Source: Phaeovulum veldkampii DSM 11550 (GTDB lineage: Bacteria > Pseudomonadota > Alphaproteobacteria > Rhodobacterales > Rhodobacteraceae). From it: DNA of 64,000 nucleotides. A program made the translations under genes and the position numbers. The number at the start of each line of letters is the position of its first letter. Position 1 is the stretch's first letter. The notes under the pieces were generated by a model. The model worked only from the letters and a program-made list of their open reading frames with translations. It did not search any database and had not been told where the DNA came from. This document shows, one piece after another, positions 54,926-63,340 of the stretch. The stretch spans positions 1-64,000 of the forward strand of contig NZ_PZKF01000002.1 in NCBI RefSeq assembly GCF_003034995.1. The letters run 5' to 3'.

Positions 54926-55510
54926 ATGAAAGCCACGAGGATGATCACCGCGGCAATTCTGGCCGCTACCACCGCTGCCTTTGCCTTGCCCGTGCTGGCG
55001 CAACAGGCCCCGGCACCCGGCAATATGCCGATGATGCAGGCCTTTGACCAGTTCGATGCCAACAAGGACGGCAAGATTACGCAAGACGAGATCAAGGCCG
55101 CCCGTGCCGCCGAAACCACGGCGCTGGACGCTGACAAGGACGGCAAGATCAGCGCCGCCGAACTGGTCGCGCAAGACATGCAGAATGCGCAGGCCCGTGC
55201 CGAGATGCGCGCCAAGAATCGGATCGAGCGTCTGGATACCGATGGCGACGGGATGCTGTCGGCGGCCGAACTGGCGGCCCGGCCGATGCAGTTGAAGATG
55301 TTCGACCGGCTGGACGCCAACAATGACGGCGCCGTGGACAAGGACGAACTGGCCCAGATGCGCGGCAAGATGCGTGATGGCCGGGGCGAGGGGCGCGATG
55401 GTCGCCGCGATGACCGGCGCGGTGACGGCTGGGGCGATTGCGATGACGACGGTTGGGGCGGCTTTGGCGATGCCCCGCGCCGCGGCATGATGCAGCCGCC
55501 GGCCAACTGA
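54926..55510 (+). CDS. Secreted four-EF-hand calcium-binding protein
   Basis: 194 residues with a signal peptide (1-25, ending VLAQ). Four canonical EF loops are visible at about 44-55 (DANKDGKITQDE), 68-79 (DADKDGKISAAE), 104-115 (DTDGDGMLSAAE) and 130-141 (DANNDGAVDKDE). An Arg/Asp/Gly-rich C-terminal tail follows. The second ATG (54926) is better spaced from aaggaga than the first (54923). It precedes an ECF sigma factor operon, so periplasmic calcium or metal sensing is suggested but not shown. Confidence 0.88.
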   Translation: MKATRMITAAILAATTAAFALPVLAQQAPAPGNMPMMQAFDQFDANKDGKITQDEIKAARAAETTALDADKDGKISAAELVAQDMQNAQARAEMRAKNRIERLDTDGDGMLSAAELAARPMQLKMFDRLDANNDGAVDKDELAQMRGKMRDGRGEGRDGRRDDRRGDGWGDCDDDGWGGFGDAPRRGMMQPPAN

Positions 55511-55522
55511 GCCGAGACAGGA

Positions 55523-55552
55523 CCGGACCGGGGTGCGCCCCGGTCCGGGTTT
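55523..55552 (+). terminator. Terminator or attenuator between EF-hand and sigma factor genes
   Basis: ccggaccgggg and ccccggtccgg form a perfect 11-bp stem with a tgcg loop, followed by gttt. It ends 36 bases before the sigma factor start and probably limits read-through. Confidence 0.65.
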
Positions 55553-55588
55553 GCCCCAGAACGGGATTCGCGTTAGGCCAAGAGCAGT

Positions 55589-56173
55589 ATGGACATGGCA
55601 TTTGACGCAACAGGCGAAGTCTCGGACGAGGCGCTCTTGGTTCTCTATGCAAATGGAGACCGGGACGCGGCGCGTTTCTTGACGTTGCGGCTGGTGCCGC
55701 GGGTCTTGCGGGTGGCTGCGCGTATGTTGGGCGACGCAGCCGAGGCAGAGGATGTTGCGCAAGAGGCGATGCTGCGGCTGTGGCGCGTGGCGCCCGAGTG
55801 GCGGCAGGGCGAGGCGCAGGTTTCGACCTGGTTGTACCGGGTTGCGGCCAATCTTTGTACCGACCGGCTGCGGCGCCGCCGTGGGCTTGCCCTTGATGAG
55901 GTGGCCGAGCCGGAGGACGGGCGACCCTCGGCTGTTGAGGGGATGATTGCGGCTGACCGGGCTACGGCCTTGCAGGCGGCACTGGACGCGCTGCCCGAGC
56001 GGCAACGGCAGGCGGTTATTCTGCGCCATCTGGAGGGGCTGACGAACCCTGAGATTGCACAGGTGATGGAGATTGGCGTCGAGGCGGTGGAAAGCCTGAC
56101 GGCGCGTGGCAAACGGGCGCTGACGGCCATGCTGGCAGGGCGGCGTGAGGAGTTGGGGTATGGCCATGGCTGA
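55589..56173 (+). CDS. ECF-type RNA polymerase sigma factor
   Basis: 194-residue sigma-70 family protein. Region 2 includes DAEDVAQEAMLRLWR and the WLYRVAANLCTDRLRRRR promoter-melting segment. Region 4 is LPERQRQAVILRHLEGLTNPEIAQVMEIGVEAVESLTARGKRAL. A second ATG lies two codons downstream. Its end overlaps the next gene, which encodes a likely anti-sigma factor. The partner proteins suggest a response to periplasmic metal or envelope stress. Confidence 0.93.
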   Translation: MDMAFDATGEVSDEALLVLYANGDRDAARFLTLRLVPRVLRVAARMLGDAAEAEDVAQEAMLRLWRVAPEWRQGEAQVSTWLYRVAANLCTDRLRRRRGLALDEVAEPEDGRPSAVEGMIAADRATALQAALDALPERQRQAVILRHLEGLTNPEIAQVMEIGVEAVESLTARGKRALTAMLAGRREELGYGHG

Positions 56174-56555
56174 GCGGCACAGCAGCGACGACTTTCTTGA
56201 CGGCTTTCTTGCCGCAGCCCGGCAGGCCGCACCCGAGCCTTCGGCGGATCTTCTGGCGCGGGTTCTGGCCGATGCCGAGGCGCAGATGGCGCAACGGGCT
56301 GCGCCGCCGCTGCCCGCAGCCCCGGTTGGGGCGGGGATATGGGCGGGGATCATGTCTGCCGTGGGCGGATGGCGCGCGATGGGCGGGCTGGCGACCGCGG
56401 CGGTGACCGGGGTCTGGATCGGCTTTTCCGGGGCCGAGCCGCTGGCCGATGCGGCGGGGGGGCTTTTTGCGCAGGGCGCCTCGGACACGCTTGCCAGCAT
56501 CAGCCTGCTGCCCGAAGACGATGTGCTGGCATTGGCGATGGATATGGAGGAATGA
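56160..56555 (+). CDS. Probable membrane-anchored anti-sigma factor
   Basis: 131-residue protein with a cytoplasmic N-terminal part (SSDDFLDGFLAAARQAAPEPSADLLARVLADAE), one hydrophobic segment at about residues 75-95, and a short acidic periplasmic tail. It overlaps the sigma gene by 14 bases and the next gene by four (ATGA). No zinc-binding anti-sigma motif is seen, so the role is inferred from position and topology. Confidence 0.65.
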   Translation: MAMAERHSSDDFLDGFLAAARQAAPEPSADLLARVLADAEAQMAQRAAPPLPAAPVGAGIWAGIMSAVGGWRAMGGLATAAVTGVWIGFSGAEPLADAAGGLFAQGASDTLASISLLPEDDVLALAMDMEE

Positions 56556-57076
56556 GCATGACCGAAACCCCGCAGACGCCAGCTCCGAAGGCTGCCAAAG
56601 GGTCTGGCCGGTGGCTGCTGATCATGTCGCTGACGCTCAATCTGCTGGTTCTGGGCGTTGTCGTGGGCGGGCTGGTCGCGCATGGTGGGCGGTTGCCGCG
56701 GCCGGGTGGGGGCGATATCAGCCTTGGCGTTTTCACCGAGGCGCTGTCCGAGGCTGACCGCGCCACGATGCGCCGGGCCGCAATGGCGCAGGTTCCCGAG
56801 TTTCGGGAGATGCGGCGGGCCGCGCGCGCTGATCATGCCCGTATGATCGCGGCGTTGCGCGCCGAGCCGTGGGACCGCGCCGATCTGGAGGCGGTGATGG
56901 CTGCCAACCGCACCCGCACGCTGGAACGGATGGAGTGGGGCCAGCGCATGATCCTGGAACGTGTTGCAGCGATGACCCCCGACGAGCGGCGCGCCTTTGC
57001 CGCCCGGCTGGAACAGGGCCTGCGCCGCGGCGACCGAGACCGCGCGCATCGTCGTGACACCGCGCCTGAACGCTGA
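56552..57076 (+). CDS. Periplasmic heavy-metal-sensor-like protein (Metal_resist/CpxP-like)
   Basis: 174-residue protein with one N-terminal membrane segment (about residues 22-42) and a helical periplasmic domain in which ARADHARMIAALRAEPWDRADLEAVMAANR and MTPDERRAFAARL resemble the Metal_resist/CnrX/CpxP group. It is translationally coupled to the preceding anti-sigma-like gene. The pair may act together as membrane sensor and anti-sigma, as in cnrYXH-type systems. No metal-binding Cys or His cluster is evident. Confidence 0.75.
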   Translation: MSMTETPQTPAPKAAKGSGRWLLIMSLTLNLLVLGVVVGGLVAHGGRLPRPGGGDISLGVFTEALSEADRATMRRAAMAQVPEFREMRRAARADHARMIAALRAEPWDRADLEAVMAANRTRTLERMEWGQRMILERVAAMTPDERRAFAARLEQGLRRGDRDRAHRRDTAPER

Positions 57077-57091
57077 CCGGGCCGTGGCGGG

Positions 57092-58486
57092 TCAGGCGGC
57101 GCTGGCCCTTGCGGCAAGCCTGACCTGATTGCGTCCCCCGGCCTTGGAGGCCAGCAGCGCGCGGTCTGCCTGATCCAGCAGCGCCTCGGCGCTTTGATCG
57201 GGCAGACCCAGTCCGATTGCCACGCCGATCGACATGGTCACCCGGATTTCACCCGCGCCATCGGGCAGCGTGACCGGCTGTTGCCTGATCGCGGCGCAAA
57301 GACGGTTGGCAAGCGCGCGTGCGGCTTCGGGTGTGGTGTCGGGCAGAACGATCAGAAATTCTTCGCCGCCAATGCGGGCGGCCAGATCGGTCTCGCGCAG
57401 GTGGGTGCGCAGGCGGCGGGCGGTTTCGGTCAGCACGGCATCGCCTGCGGCATGGCCCCAACTGTCATTGACCGCCTTGAAACGGTCCAGATCCAGCGCC
57501 AGAACCGCAAAGGGCCGCCCGGTCTGGCCCGCATGGGCGGTGACGCGGGCCAGATGAGGCAGCGCGTAGCGCCGGTTGAACAGCCCGGTCAGCGGATCGG
57601 TGACGGCAAGGCGCAGCCCATCGGCCACGCTGGATCTTTGGCGGTCGGCGATCCGTTTGCGCGCCAGATGCTGGCGCAGGCGCAGCGCGGCCTCTTCGGC
57701 GGCTTCGGGCTTGGCCAGGGCGGCGGGCAGCAGGTCGTTGGCGCCCAGATCCAGCGCGATGGCCGCCGTTTCGCGCGGCGCATCGGGCAGCGCCATGCAG
57801 ATCACTGCATGGCGTGTGGCTGGGCGCGAGCGCAGTTCAGACAAAAGCCGCAGCCCATCACCGGGGTGGTGGGGATCGACTGCGATCAGGATGGCATCGG
57901 GCGGTGCCCTTTCCTCCGACTGGGTCAAGGCCTCGTCGCGGCTGGCCAATGTCAGCTCGACCCCCGGCAGATGCGGTGTCAAGGCCTGTTTCCAGCCCAG
58001 CGAAGCCTCGCGCGTGGGGCTGACCAGTGTTACCCGCACGGGCACACGGAACGCGGCGGCGGGTTCGGCAAAGCCCAGATCGCGGCAGGTCGCCTCGCGC
58101 AGGCGCAGTTCCTCTTCGGTTTCGCGGGCGCGCAGCAGGCTGCGCAGGCGCGCCAAAAGCAGCATTTCATCCAGCGGTTTGGCCATCACCTCCTCGGCCC
58201 CTGCGCGCAGGGCCGCAATCCGTTCGGCGGGCGTCTGCGCGACGGCCACCAGCGGGATGGCCCGGGTGGCCGGATCGGCCTTGAGGTGGCGGCACAGATC
58301 AGGGCCGTTACCATCGGGCAGGTCGAGGTCCAGCAGGATCAGGTCGGGGCGGTCGGTCTGGGCCAGTGTCAGCGCGGCAGCGCCGGTGGCGGCTTGACAG
58401 GTATCATAGCGCGCGGCGGCCAGCTTGACCTTCAGCACGATGCGGTTGGTTGCGACGCCGTCCACGATCAGGATTTTGCCTGGCAT
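57092..58486 (-). CDS. pleD: Response regulator diguanylate cyclase PleD
   Basis: 464-residue REC-REC-GGDEF protein. REC1 has phospho-acceptor Asp53 (LLDLDLPDG), though the usual second acid of the DD pair near residue 10 is Gly. REC2 is degenerate and acts as a dimer adaptor. The cyclase site is GGEEF at 373-377 with the product-inhibition I-site RETD at 364-367. It makes c-di-GMP after phosphorylation, controlling the motile-sessile and cell-cycle state. Divergent from the DUF3572 gene, with a TTAACCAT element in between. Confidence 0.93.
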   Translation of the reverse strand: MPGKILIVDGVATNRIVLKVKLAAARYDTCQAATGAAALTLAQTDRPDLILLDLDLPDGNGPDLCRHLKADPATRAIPLVAVAQTPAERIAALRAGAEEVMAKPLDEMLLLARLRSLLRARETEEELRLREATCRDLGFAEPAAAFRVPVRVTLVSPTREASLGWKQALTPHLPGVELTLASRDEALTQSEERAPPDAILIAVDPHHPGDGLRLLSELRSRPATRHAVICMALPDAPRETAAIALDLGANDLLPAALAKPEAAEEAALRLRQHLARKRIADRQRSSVADGLRLAVTDPLTGLFNRRYALPHLARVTAHAGQTGRPFAVLALDLDRFKAVNDSWGHAAGDAVLTETARRLRTHLRETDLAARIGGEEFLIVLPDTTPEAARALANRLCAAIRQQPVTLPDGAGEIRVTMSIGVAIGLGLPDQSAEALLDQADRALLASKAGGRNQVRLAARASAA

Positions 58487-58544
58487 GGTTGGAACGCTCC
58501 CTTTACTGATACCCTGTGCTCGCTGAAGTAATCATTTGTGGATA

Positions 58545-58552
58545 ATGGTTAA
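58545..58552 (-). promoter_or_regulatory. CtrA-type half-site upstream of pleD
   Basis: Read on the minus strand the sequence is TTAACCAT, an exact match to the CtrA half-site class known from Caulobacter and other alphaproteobacteria. It lies 59 bases before the pleD start and 41 before the DUF3572 start. Confidence 0.45.
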
Positions 58553-58592
58553 CAAAGTCTTTCTGGCGGCAATTGTTTCGAAAAGGTGAACG

Positions 58593-58877
58593 ATGGCGAT
58601 CTCACGCGATGGGGCAGAACTGCTGGCTTTGCGGGTTTTGGGCTGGATGGCCGAAGACCCCGAGATTATGGGTGGGTTTCTTGGGGCGACCGGCGCCGGG
58701 GTTGGTGATCTGCGCGCGCGGGCGACTGACCGGGCCTTTCAGGTGGCCGTTCTGGATCATCTTCTGATGCGCGATGACTGGGTGCTGGCCTTTGCCGAGG
58801 CTGTGGGCTGTGCGCCCGATCAACCGCTGGCGGCGCGGATGGCGCTGGGTGGGGCCGAGGGCACGCCCTGGGGCTGA
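58593..58877 (+). CDS. DUF3572 family protein
   Basis: 94-residue small helical protein (GAELLALRVLGWMAEDPE at the N-terminus, LDHLLMRDDWVLAFAEAVG centrally), matching DUF3572, an alphaproteobacterial family without assigned function and often beside pleD. ATG at 58593 after aaaggtg. A HAD phosphatase gene follows 57 bases downstream. Confidence 0.88.
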   Translation: MAISRDGAELLALRVLGWMAEDPEIMGGFLGATGAGVGDLRARATDRAFQVAVLDHLLMRDDWVLAFAEAVGCAPDQPLAARMALGGAEGTPWG

Positions 58878-58934
58878 GCCCTTGCAAATCCGCCCCGTAG
58901 AACGATCTGTAGGGCACAGTAGCAGGAGTGCGAC

Positions 58935-59648
58935 ATGGCAGCGGTGGCGGGGCTGATCTTTGACAAGGACGGGACGTTGTATGATTTTCAGGCCACCTGG
59001 TGCGCCTGGTCGCGTGGCCTGTTGATGGAGCTGGCCGAGCAGGACGAGCGTCATGCCCGCGCTCTGGGCGCCGCGATCGGCTATGAGCTGGGCGAGGCCG
59101 GGGCGGGGGGGCGGTTTGCCCCCGAAAGCCCGGTGATTGCAGGCACTGTCGAGATCATCGCGGGGCGGTTGCTGCCGCATCTGCCGGCCTGGGATATGGC
59201 CGCGCTGGTCGATCGGATGAATGTGCGCGCCGCGCTGGCGCCGCAGACCGAGGCGGTGCCGCTGCGCCCGCTGCTGGCCGGGCTGCGGGCGGATGGATTG
59301 AAACTTGGCGTGGCCACCAATGATTCCGAGGCCCCGGCGCGGGTGCATCTGACCGCCTCGGAGGTCGAGGATCTATTTGATTTCATAGCCGGATTTGACA
59401 GCGGATTTGGCGCCAAGCCTGCACCGGGGCAATTGTTGGCCTTTGCCGAGGCCACCGGGCTTGTGCCCGAAACGGTGGTGATGGTGGGCGACAGCCGCCA
59501 CGATCTGGAGGCCGGGCGCGCCGCCGGGATGCGCTGTTTGGGGGTATTGACCGGCCTTGCCGGGGCTGATGACCTTGCCCCCCATGCCGAGGCGGTGCTG
59601 CCCGACATTGGTGCGCTGCCCCGCTGGCTGGCGGCCCAGACGGCCTGA
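58935..59648 (+). CDS. HAD family phosphatase (phosphoglycolate phosphatase-like)
   Basis: 237-residue HAD hydrolase. Motif I is FDKDGTLYD, motif II is the Thr of VATNDS, Lys is in GAKPAPGQ, and motif IV is VGDSRHDLEAG. An alpha-helical cap lies between motifs I and II. This is the Gph-like subfamily, probably clearing phosphoglycolate or similar phosphates. ATG at 58935 after aggag. Confidence 0.9.
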   Translation: MAAVAGLIFDKDGTLYDFQATWCAWSRGLLMELAEQDERHARALGAAIGYELGEAGAGGRFAPESPVIAGTVEIIAGRLLPHLPAWDMAALVDRMNVRAALAPQTEAVPLRPLLAGLRADGLKLGVATNDSEAPARVHLTASEVEDLFDFIAGFDSGFGAKPAPGQLLAFAEATGLVPETVVMVGDSRHDLEAGRAAGMRCLGVLTGLAGADDLAPHAEAVLPDIGALPRWLAAQTA

Positions 59649-59720
59649 GCCGCGCGATGGCTGGTGTTTTTGCCCGGCTCTGGATAGCCTGACCCTGCGG
59701 TGCAGACGCAGGAGGCGGCG

Positions 59721-61466
59721 ATGCTACGGAACCGGGCTTTGCATGTGGCGCTGGGCGCGCTGGCTGGGCTTGCGGGCTGGGTTTTGGCCGAAATACTGGC
59801 CGAGATCGCCGCGGCGCGGACCGTTCTGGGGCTCGCGACGCTGGGGGCTGCATTCTTTGGCGTGGTGCTGGCGATGCTGACCGATGTAGCGCCGCGCCGG
59901 GCGATTGCCGCCGGTGCCGGGGTGGCGGGTGTGACCGCGGCGCTGGTGGTGCTGGGATCACTTCGGTTTGATGACCCGCAGGATTTTGTGGCGGCTGGGC
60001 ATGGCGTGCTGGCCGGGCTGGTGCTGGCCTCGCTGCCCGTGCCTTTCCTGATGGCGGTGGCGCGCGGCGGGCGCGGTGCCTGGGCCGATTACCCGGCGCT
60101 GTTTCTGCATTCGTGGAACATTGTCGTGCGCTATGCCGCTGCCGCGTTGTTTGTGGGGGTGGTCTGGGCGGTGCTGATACTGTCGGGCGCGTTGTTGCGC
60201 CTTGTCGGCATCGAGGCGCTGGCCAACCTGCTGGAAGAGCCGCTGGCCATCTGGTTGATCAGCGGCGCCGCGCTGGGGCTGGGGCTGGCGGTGGTGGGCG
60301 AGTTGAGCGATCTGGTATCGCCCTATCTGATGCTGCGGCTGTTGCGGCTTTTATTGCCGGTTGTTCTGGTTGTGGTGCTGGTGTTTCTGGCGGCGCTGCC
60401 TTTGCGCGGCCTCTCGGGGCTGTTTGGCAACCTGTCGCCGGGCGCAATGTTCATGGCGATGGCGGCGGTCGCGGTCGGGTTGATCGCGATTGCGGTCGAT
60501 CAGAGCGAGGCCGAGGCGGTGCAGGGACGCCTGATGCAGACCATGGTGCGGGCGCTGGCGCTGACGGTGCCGGTGCTGGCGGGGCTCGCCGTCTGGGCGG
60601 TGGCGCTGCGGGTGGTTCAGTATGGCTGGACGCCGGGGCGGGTGGCGGCGGCCTGTGGTGCAGGGGTGAGCCTTGGTTATGGTCTGGCCTATGCGCTGGC
60701 GGTGCTGCGCGGGGCGCGCTGGATGGGGCATATCCGCCGTGCGAATATCGGGTTGGCTCTGGGGCTGATCGTGCTGGCCGCGCTGTGGCAGACGCCGCTG
60801 CTGAACGCGCAGGCGATTGCGGCGCAAAGCCAGCAGGCGCGTTATGCCGAGGATCGCGCGATGCCCGAACAGATGCCTTTGTGGGAACTGGCCCATGATT
60901 GGGGCCGCCCCGGCCTTGCCGTGCTGGCGGAGCTGCGCGATGTCGCTGCCCTGCCGGGGCAAGAGGCGCTGGCGCGGCGTTTTGCGGCGATGGACCGGGC
61001 CCCGCAACGCTGGGAATTCGATGATCCGGGCCGCACTCCGATCGGGGCGGCACGGGCCGTTGGGCTGGCCGCTGCCCTGCCGGTCTGGCCCGAGGGGCGC
61101 AGCGCCCCCGAGGGTCTGTTGGAAAGCCTGAGCGCGCCGGAGGGCCAGATGGTGCTGGAGGCTTGCGCCCGGACCACGCCTGCGGGCAACCCCGGCTGCC
61201 TTCTGCTGCTGGCCGATCTGGTGCCGCAGCGCGACGGCGACGAGGCGGTGATTGTGCTGTCCTCCGGTGGCCGTACGCGCGGGGTGGTGACGCTGGTATT
61301 TGCGCGCGAGGGGGCGGGCTGGACCACCCCTGATTCGCGCAGCGATGGCGAAGGCCCCGAAGCGGGCCGCGCCATTGACCTGATCCGGCAGGAGGGGGTG
61401 GCGCTGGTGCCGTTGGGCCTTTCGGCGCTGCAGTTTGGTGATCGGCGGATTTTTCTGTATCCCTGA
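59721..61466 (+). CDS. DUF4153 family polytopic membrane protein
   Basis: 581-residue protein with about ten hydrophobic segments in the first 380 residues, then a soluble periplasmic or cytoplasmic C-terminal domain. The FLHSWNIVVRYAAAALFVGVVW region is typical of DUF4153. No catalytic motif is recognised. ATG at 59721 follows caggaggcg. Function unknown. Confidence 0.85.
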   Translation: MLRNRALHVALGALAGLAGWVLAEILAEIAAARTVLGLATLGAAFFGVVLAMLTDVAPRRAIAAGAGVAGVTAALVVLGSLRFDDPQDFVAAGHGVLAGLVLASLPVPFLMAVARGGRGAWADYPALFLHSWNIVVRYAAAALFVGVVWAVLILSGALLRLVGIEALANLLEEPLAIWLISGAALGLGLAVVGELSDLVSPYLMLRLLRLLLPVVLVVVLVFLAALPLRGLSGLFGNLSPGAMFMAMAAVAVGLIAIAVDQSEAEAVQGRLMQTMVRALALTVPVLAGLAVWAVALRVVQYGWTPGRVAAACGAGVSLGYGLAYALAVLRGARWMGHIRRANIGLALGLIVLAALWQTPLLNAQAIAAQSQQARYAEDRAMPEQMPLWELAHDWGRPGLAVLAELRDVAALPGQEALARRFAAMDRAPQRWEFDDPGRTPIGAARAVGLAAALPVWPEGRSAPEGLLESLSAPEGQMVLEACARTTPAGNPGCLLLLADLVPQRDGDEAVIVLSSGGRTRGVVTLVFAREGAGWTTPDSRSDGEGPEAGRAIDLIRQEGVALVPLGLSALQFGDRRIFLYP

Positions 61467-61483
61467 GAGGGATTGGGGCTTTG

Positions 61484-61489
61484 TTAACC
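61484..61489 (+). promoter_or_regulatory. TTAACC element upstream of the H-NOX-like gene
   Basis: TTAACC lies 41 bases before the start of the H-NOX-like gene, in the short gap after the DUF4153 gene. It matches the CtrA half-site core in six of eight bases. Confidence 0.3.
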
Positions 61490-61529
61490 TGGCGGCTCTA
61501 GCCTTCCTTCGGGAAGGGAGGTGTGCCCC

Positions 61530-62189
61530 ATGCATGGTCTTGTGAACCGGTCGATCCAGTGTTTCCTCGGCGACACCTACGGCGCCGATCTGTGGGCTGC
61601 CGTGGCGGCCAAGGCCGGGGCGCCTGTCGAGGGGTTCGAGGCAATGTTGCGCTATGACGATGCGCTGACCTGCGACCTGATACAGGCGGCGACCCTGCGG
61701 CTGGGCAAACCCCGCGCCGCGCTGCTGGAGGATCTGGGCGCCTATCTGGTCACGCGGGAGCCGCTGCGTCGGCTGATGCGCTTTGGCGGGGTGGATTATA
61801 CGGAATTCCTGCTGTCGCTGGAGGATTTGCAGGGCCGTGGCCTGATGGCGCTGCCGGATCTGGACCTGCCGGAGCTTGGGCTTGAAAGCGGGGCGGCGGG
61901 GCGATTTACCCTGACGGTGACTGCTGCACAGCCCGGTTGGGGCGCGGTCTTTGCCGGGATGCTGCGGGCGATGGCCGATGATTATGGCGCGCTGGCGCTG
62001 ATCGAGCATGTTGCCCCCCCGGTCGATCATGAGACGACGGGAGCGGGCCAGACCGGACCGGGGCAGCCCGCGCCGGTGCGGCTGGGCCCGCAGGCGGCGG
62101 CGCAGGAATGGGTGACGGTCGAGTTGCTGGAAGCGCGCTTTGCCAGTGGGCGGAGATTTGATCTGGCAGCGATGACGACAGGCGCATGA
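61530..62189 (+). CDS. H-NOX-like (HNOB) protein lacking heme-binding residues
   Basis: 219-residue protein with the H-NOX fold pattern: MHGLVNRSIQCFLGDTYG at the N-terminus and FGGVDYTEFLLSLEDLQGR. In characterised H-NOX proteins the residue in the position of Gln101 (LEDLQGR, normally LxxLHxR) is the heme-ligating His. The propionate-binding Tyr-x-Ser-x-Arg motif is replaced by Val130-x-Ala132-x-Gln134. Heme binding is therefore unlikely by the usual mode. ATG at 61530 follows ggaagggagg; a GTG at 61521 is less likely. Its stop overlaps the start of a diguanylate cyclase gene, so it should regulate that enzyme. Confidence 0.88.
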   Translation: MHGLVNRSIQCFLGDTYGADLWAAVAAKAGAPVEGFEAMLRYDDALTCDLIQAATLRLGKPRAALLEDLGAYLVTREPLRRLMRFGGVDYTEFLLSLEDLQGRGLMALPDLDLPELGLESGAAGRFTLTVTAAQPGWGAVFAGMLRAMADDYGALALIEHVAPPVDHETTGAGQTGPGQPAPVRLGPQAAAQEWVTVELLEARFASGRRFDLAAMTTGA

Positions 62190-63313
62190 TGTGCTGCGCA
62201 GGGGTATGGGAGGGCAGTGTTCTGGCGGTTGATGCCGAGGCGTTGGGGCGGTTGATGCCGATGGCGCTGTGGCTGGACCGCACCGGGATCATCCGTGGCG
62301 CGGGGCCGGCGCTGGAAAAGCTGTGTGCCGACAGCCTGCCGGGGCAGAGGCTGGGCGCGCAGTTCGAGGTCTTGCGCCCGCGTCTGCCAGAGGCCACGTC
62401 AGCGTCCGAGGCGAGGCCCGCAGATGACCGGGCCAAGGCCGTGGCCGGTCGCAACGCCGGGGCCGAGGTCGATCTGGCGGGGCTGCTCGGGGCGCGGGTC
62501 TATCTGCGGCTGCGGCGTGCGCCCGCCACGACGCTGCGGGGGGTGGCGGTTCCTGCGCGGGTTGCGGGCGCGGACGGGCTGATACTGAACCTGACCTTCG
62601 GGATCGGGCTTGCTGATGCTGTGCGCGACCATGGTCTGACGACCTCCGATTTCGCCGTGACCGATCTGGCGATGGAGTTTTTGTATCTGCAAGAGGCCAA
62701 GGCTCTTGTGATGGGCGAATTGCACGCGCTCAACGCCCGGCTGCAAGACGCCCGCCGCACCGCCGAGGCACAGGCGATGAGCGACCCGTTGACCGGGCTC
62801 GCCAATCGCCGCGCGTTGGATCAGGATCTTGCGCGCGCGGCAGCGGTGGCGGCGCGCGGGGGGGCGCCGTTTGCGCTGGCGCATCTGGATCTGGACCACT
62901 TCAAGGCAGTGAACGATTTGCTGGGCCACCCGGCAGGCGATTTCATGCTGGGCCGGGTCGCCGCGATCCTGCGCGAGGAAACGCGGCGGGCCGATCTGGT
63001 GGCGCGGGTCGGGGGCGATGAATTCGTGCTGCTGCTGCGCGGCGCCCATGACCCCGCAGGGTTGATGGCGCTGGGCGCGCGGATCATCGCGCGGATCGAA
63101 GAGCCGTGCCTGCATGAGGGGCGGCCCTGCCGGATATCGGCGAGTATCGGGATTGTCCTGTCCGCAAGCCACCCAGGCGCCGACCCGGCCCAGATGCTGG
63201 CCGCTGCGGATGTGGCGCTTTATGCCTCGAAGCGCCGGGGCAGGGGGTGTTGCACGGTTGCGCCGCCACCGCCGACGGGTCCACCTGACGACGGGGCAGA
63301 CTGGCTCGACTAG
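62186..63313 (+). CDS. HNOBA-GGDEF diguanylate cyclase
   Basis: 375 residues. The N-terminal part (about 20-165) is a heme-NO-binding-associated (HNOBA) PAS-like domain: LMPMALWLDRTGIIRGAGPAL, then LEKLCADSLPGQRLG, a short insertion, and LTFGIGLADAVRDHGL. A coiled-coil linker (about 165-198) leads to the cyclase domain with SDPLTGLANRR, GGDEF at 276-280 and an intact I-site R267-x-x-D270. It makes c-di-GMP. HNOBA domains receive signals from H-NOX partners, and the preceding gene encodes such a partner and overlaps by four bases. Confidence 0.9.
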   Translation: MMCCAGVWEGSVLAVDAEALGRLMPMALWLDRTGIIRGAGPALEKLCADSLPGQRLGAQFEVLRPRLPEATSASEARPADDRAKAVAGRNAGAEVDLAGLLGARVYLRLRRAPATTLRGVAVPARVAGADGLILNLTFGIGLADAVRDHGLTTSDFAVTDLAMEFLYLQEAKALVMGELHALNARLQDARRTAEAQAMSDPLTGLANRRALDQDLARAAAVAARGGAPFALAHLDLDHFKAVNDLLGHPAGDFMLGRVAAILREETRRADLVARVGGDEFVLLLRGAHDPAGLMALGARIIARIEEPCLHEGRPCRISASIGIVLSASHPGADPAQMLAAADVALYASKRRGRGCCTVAPPPPTGPPDDGADWLD

Positions 63314-63340
63314 GCCGGGGCGTTGCGCTAGGCAGGGGCC

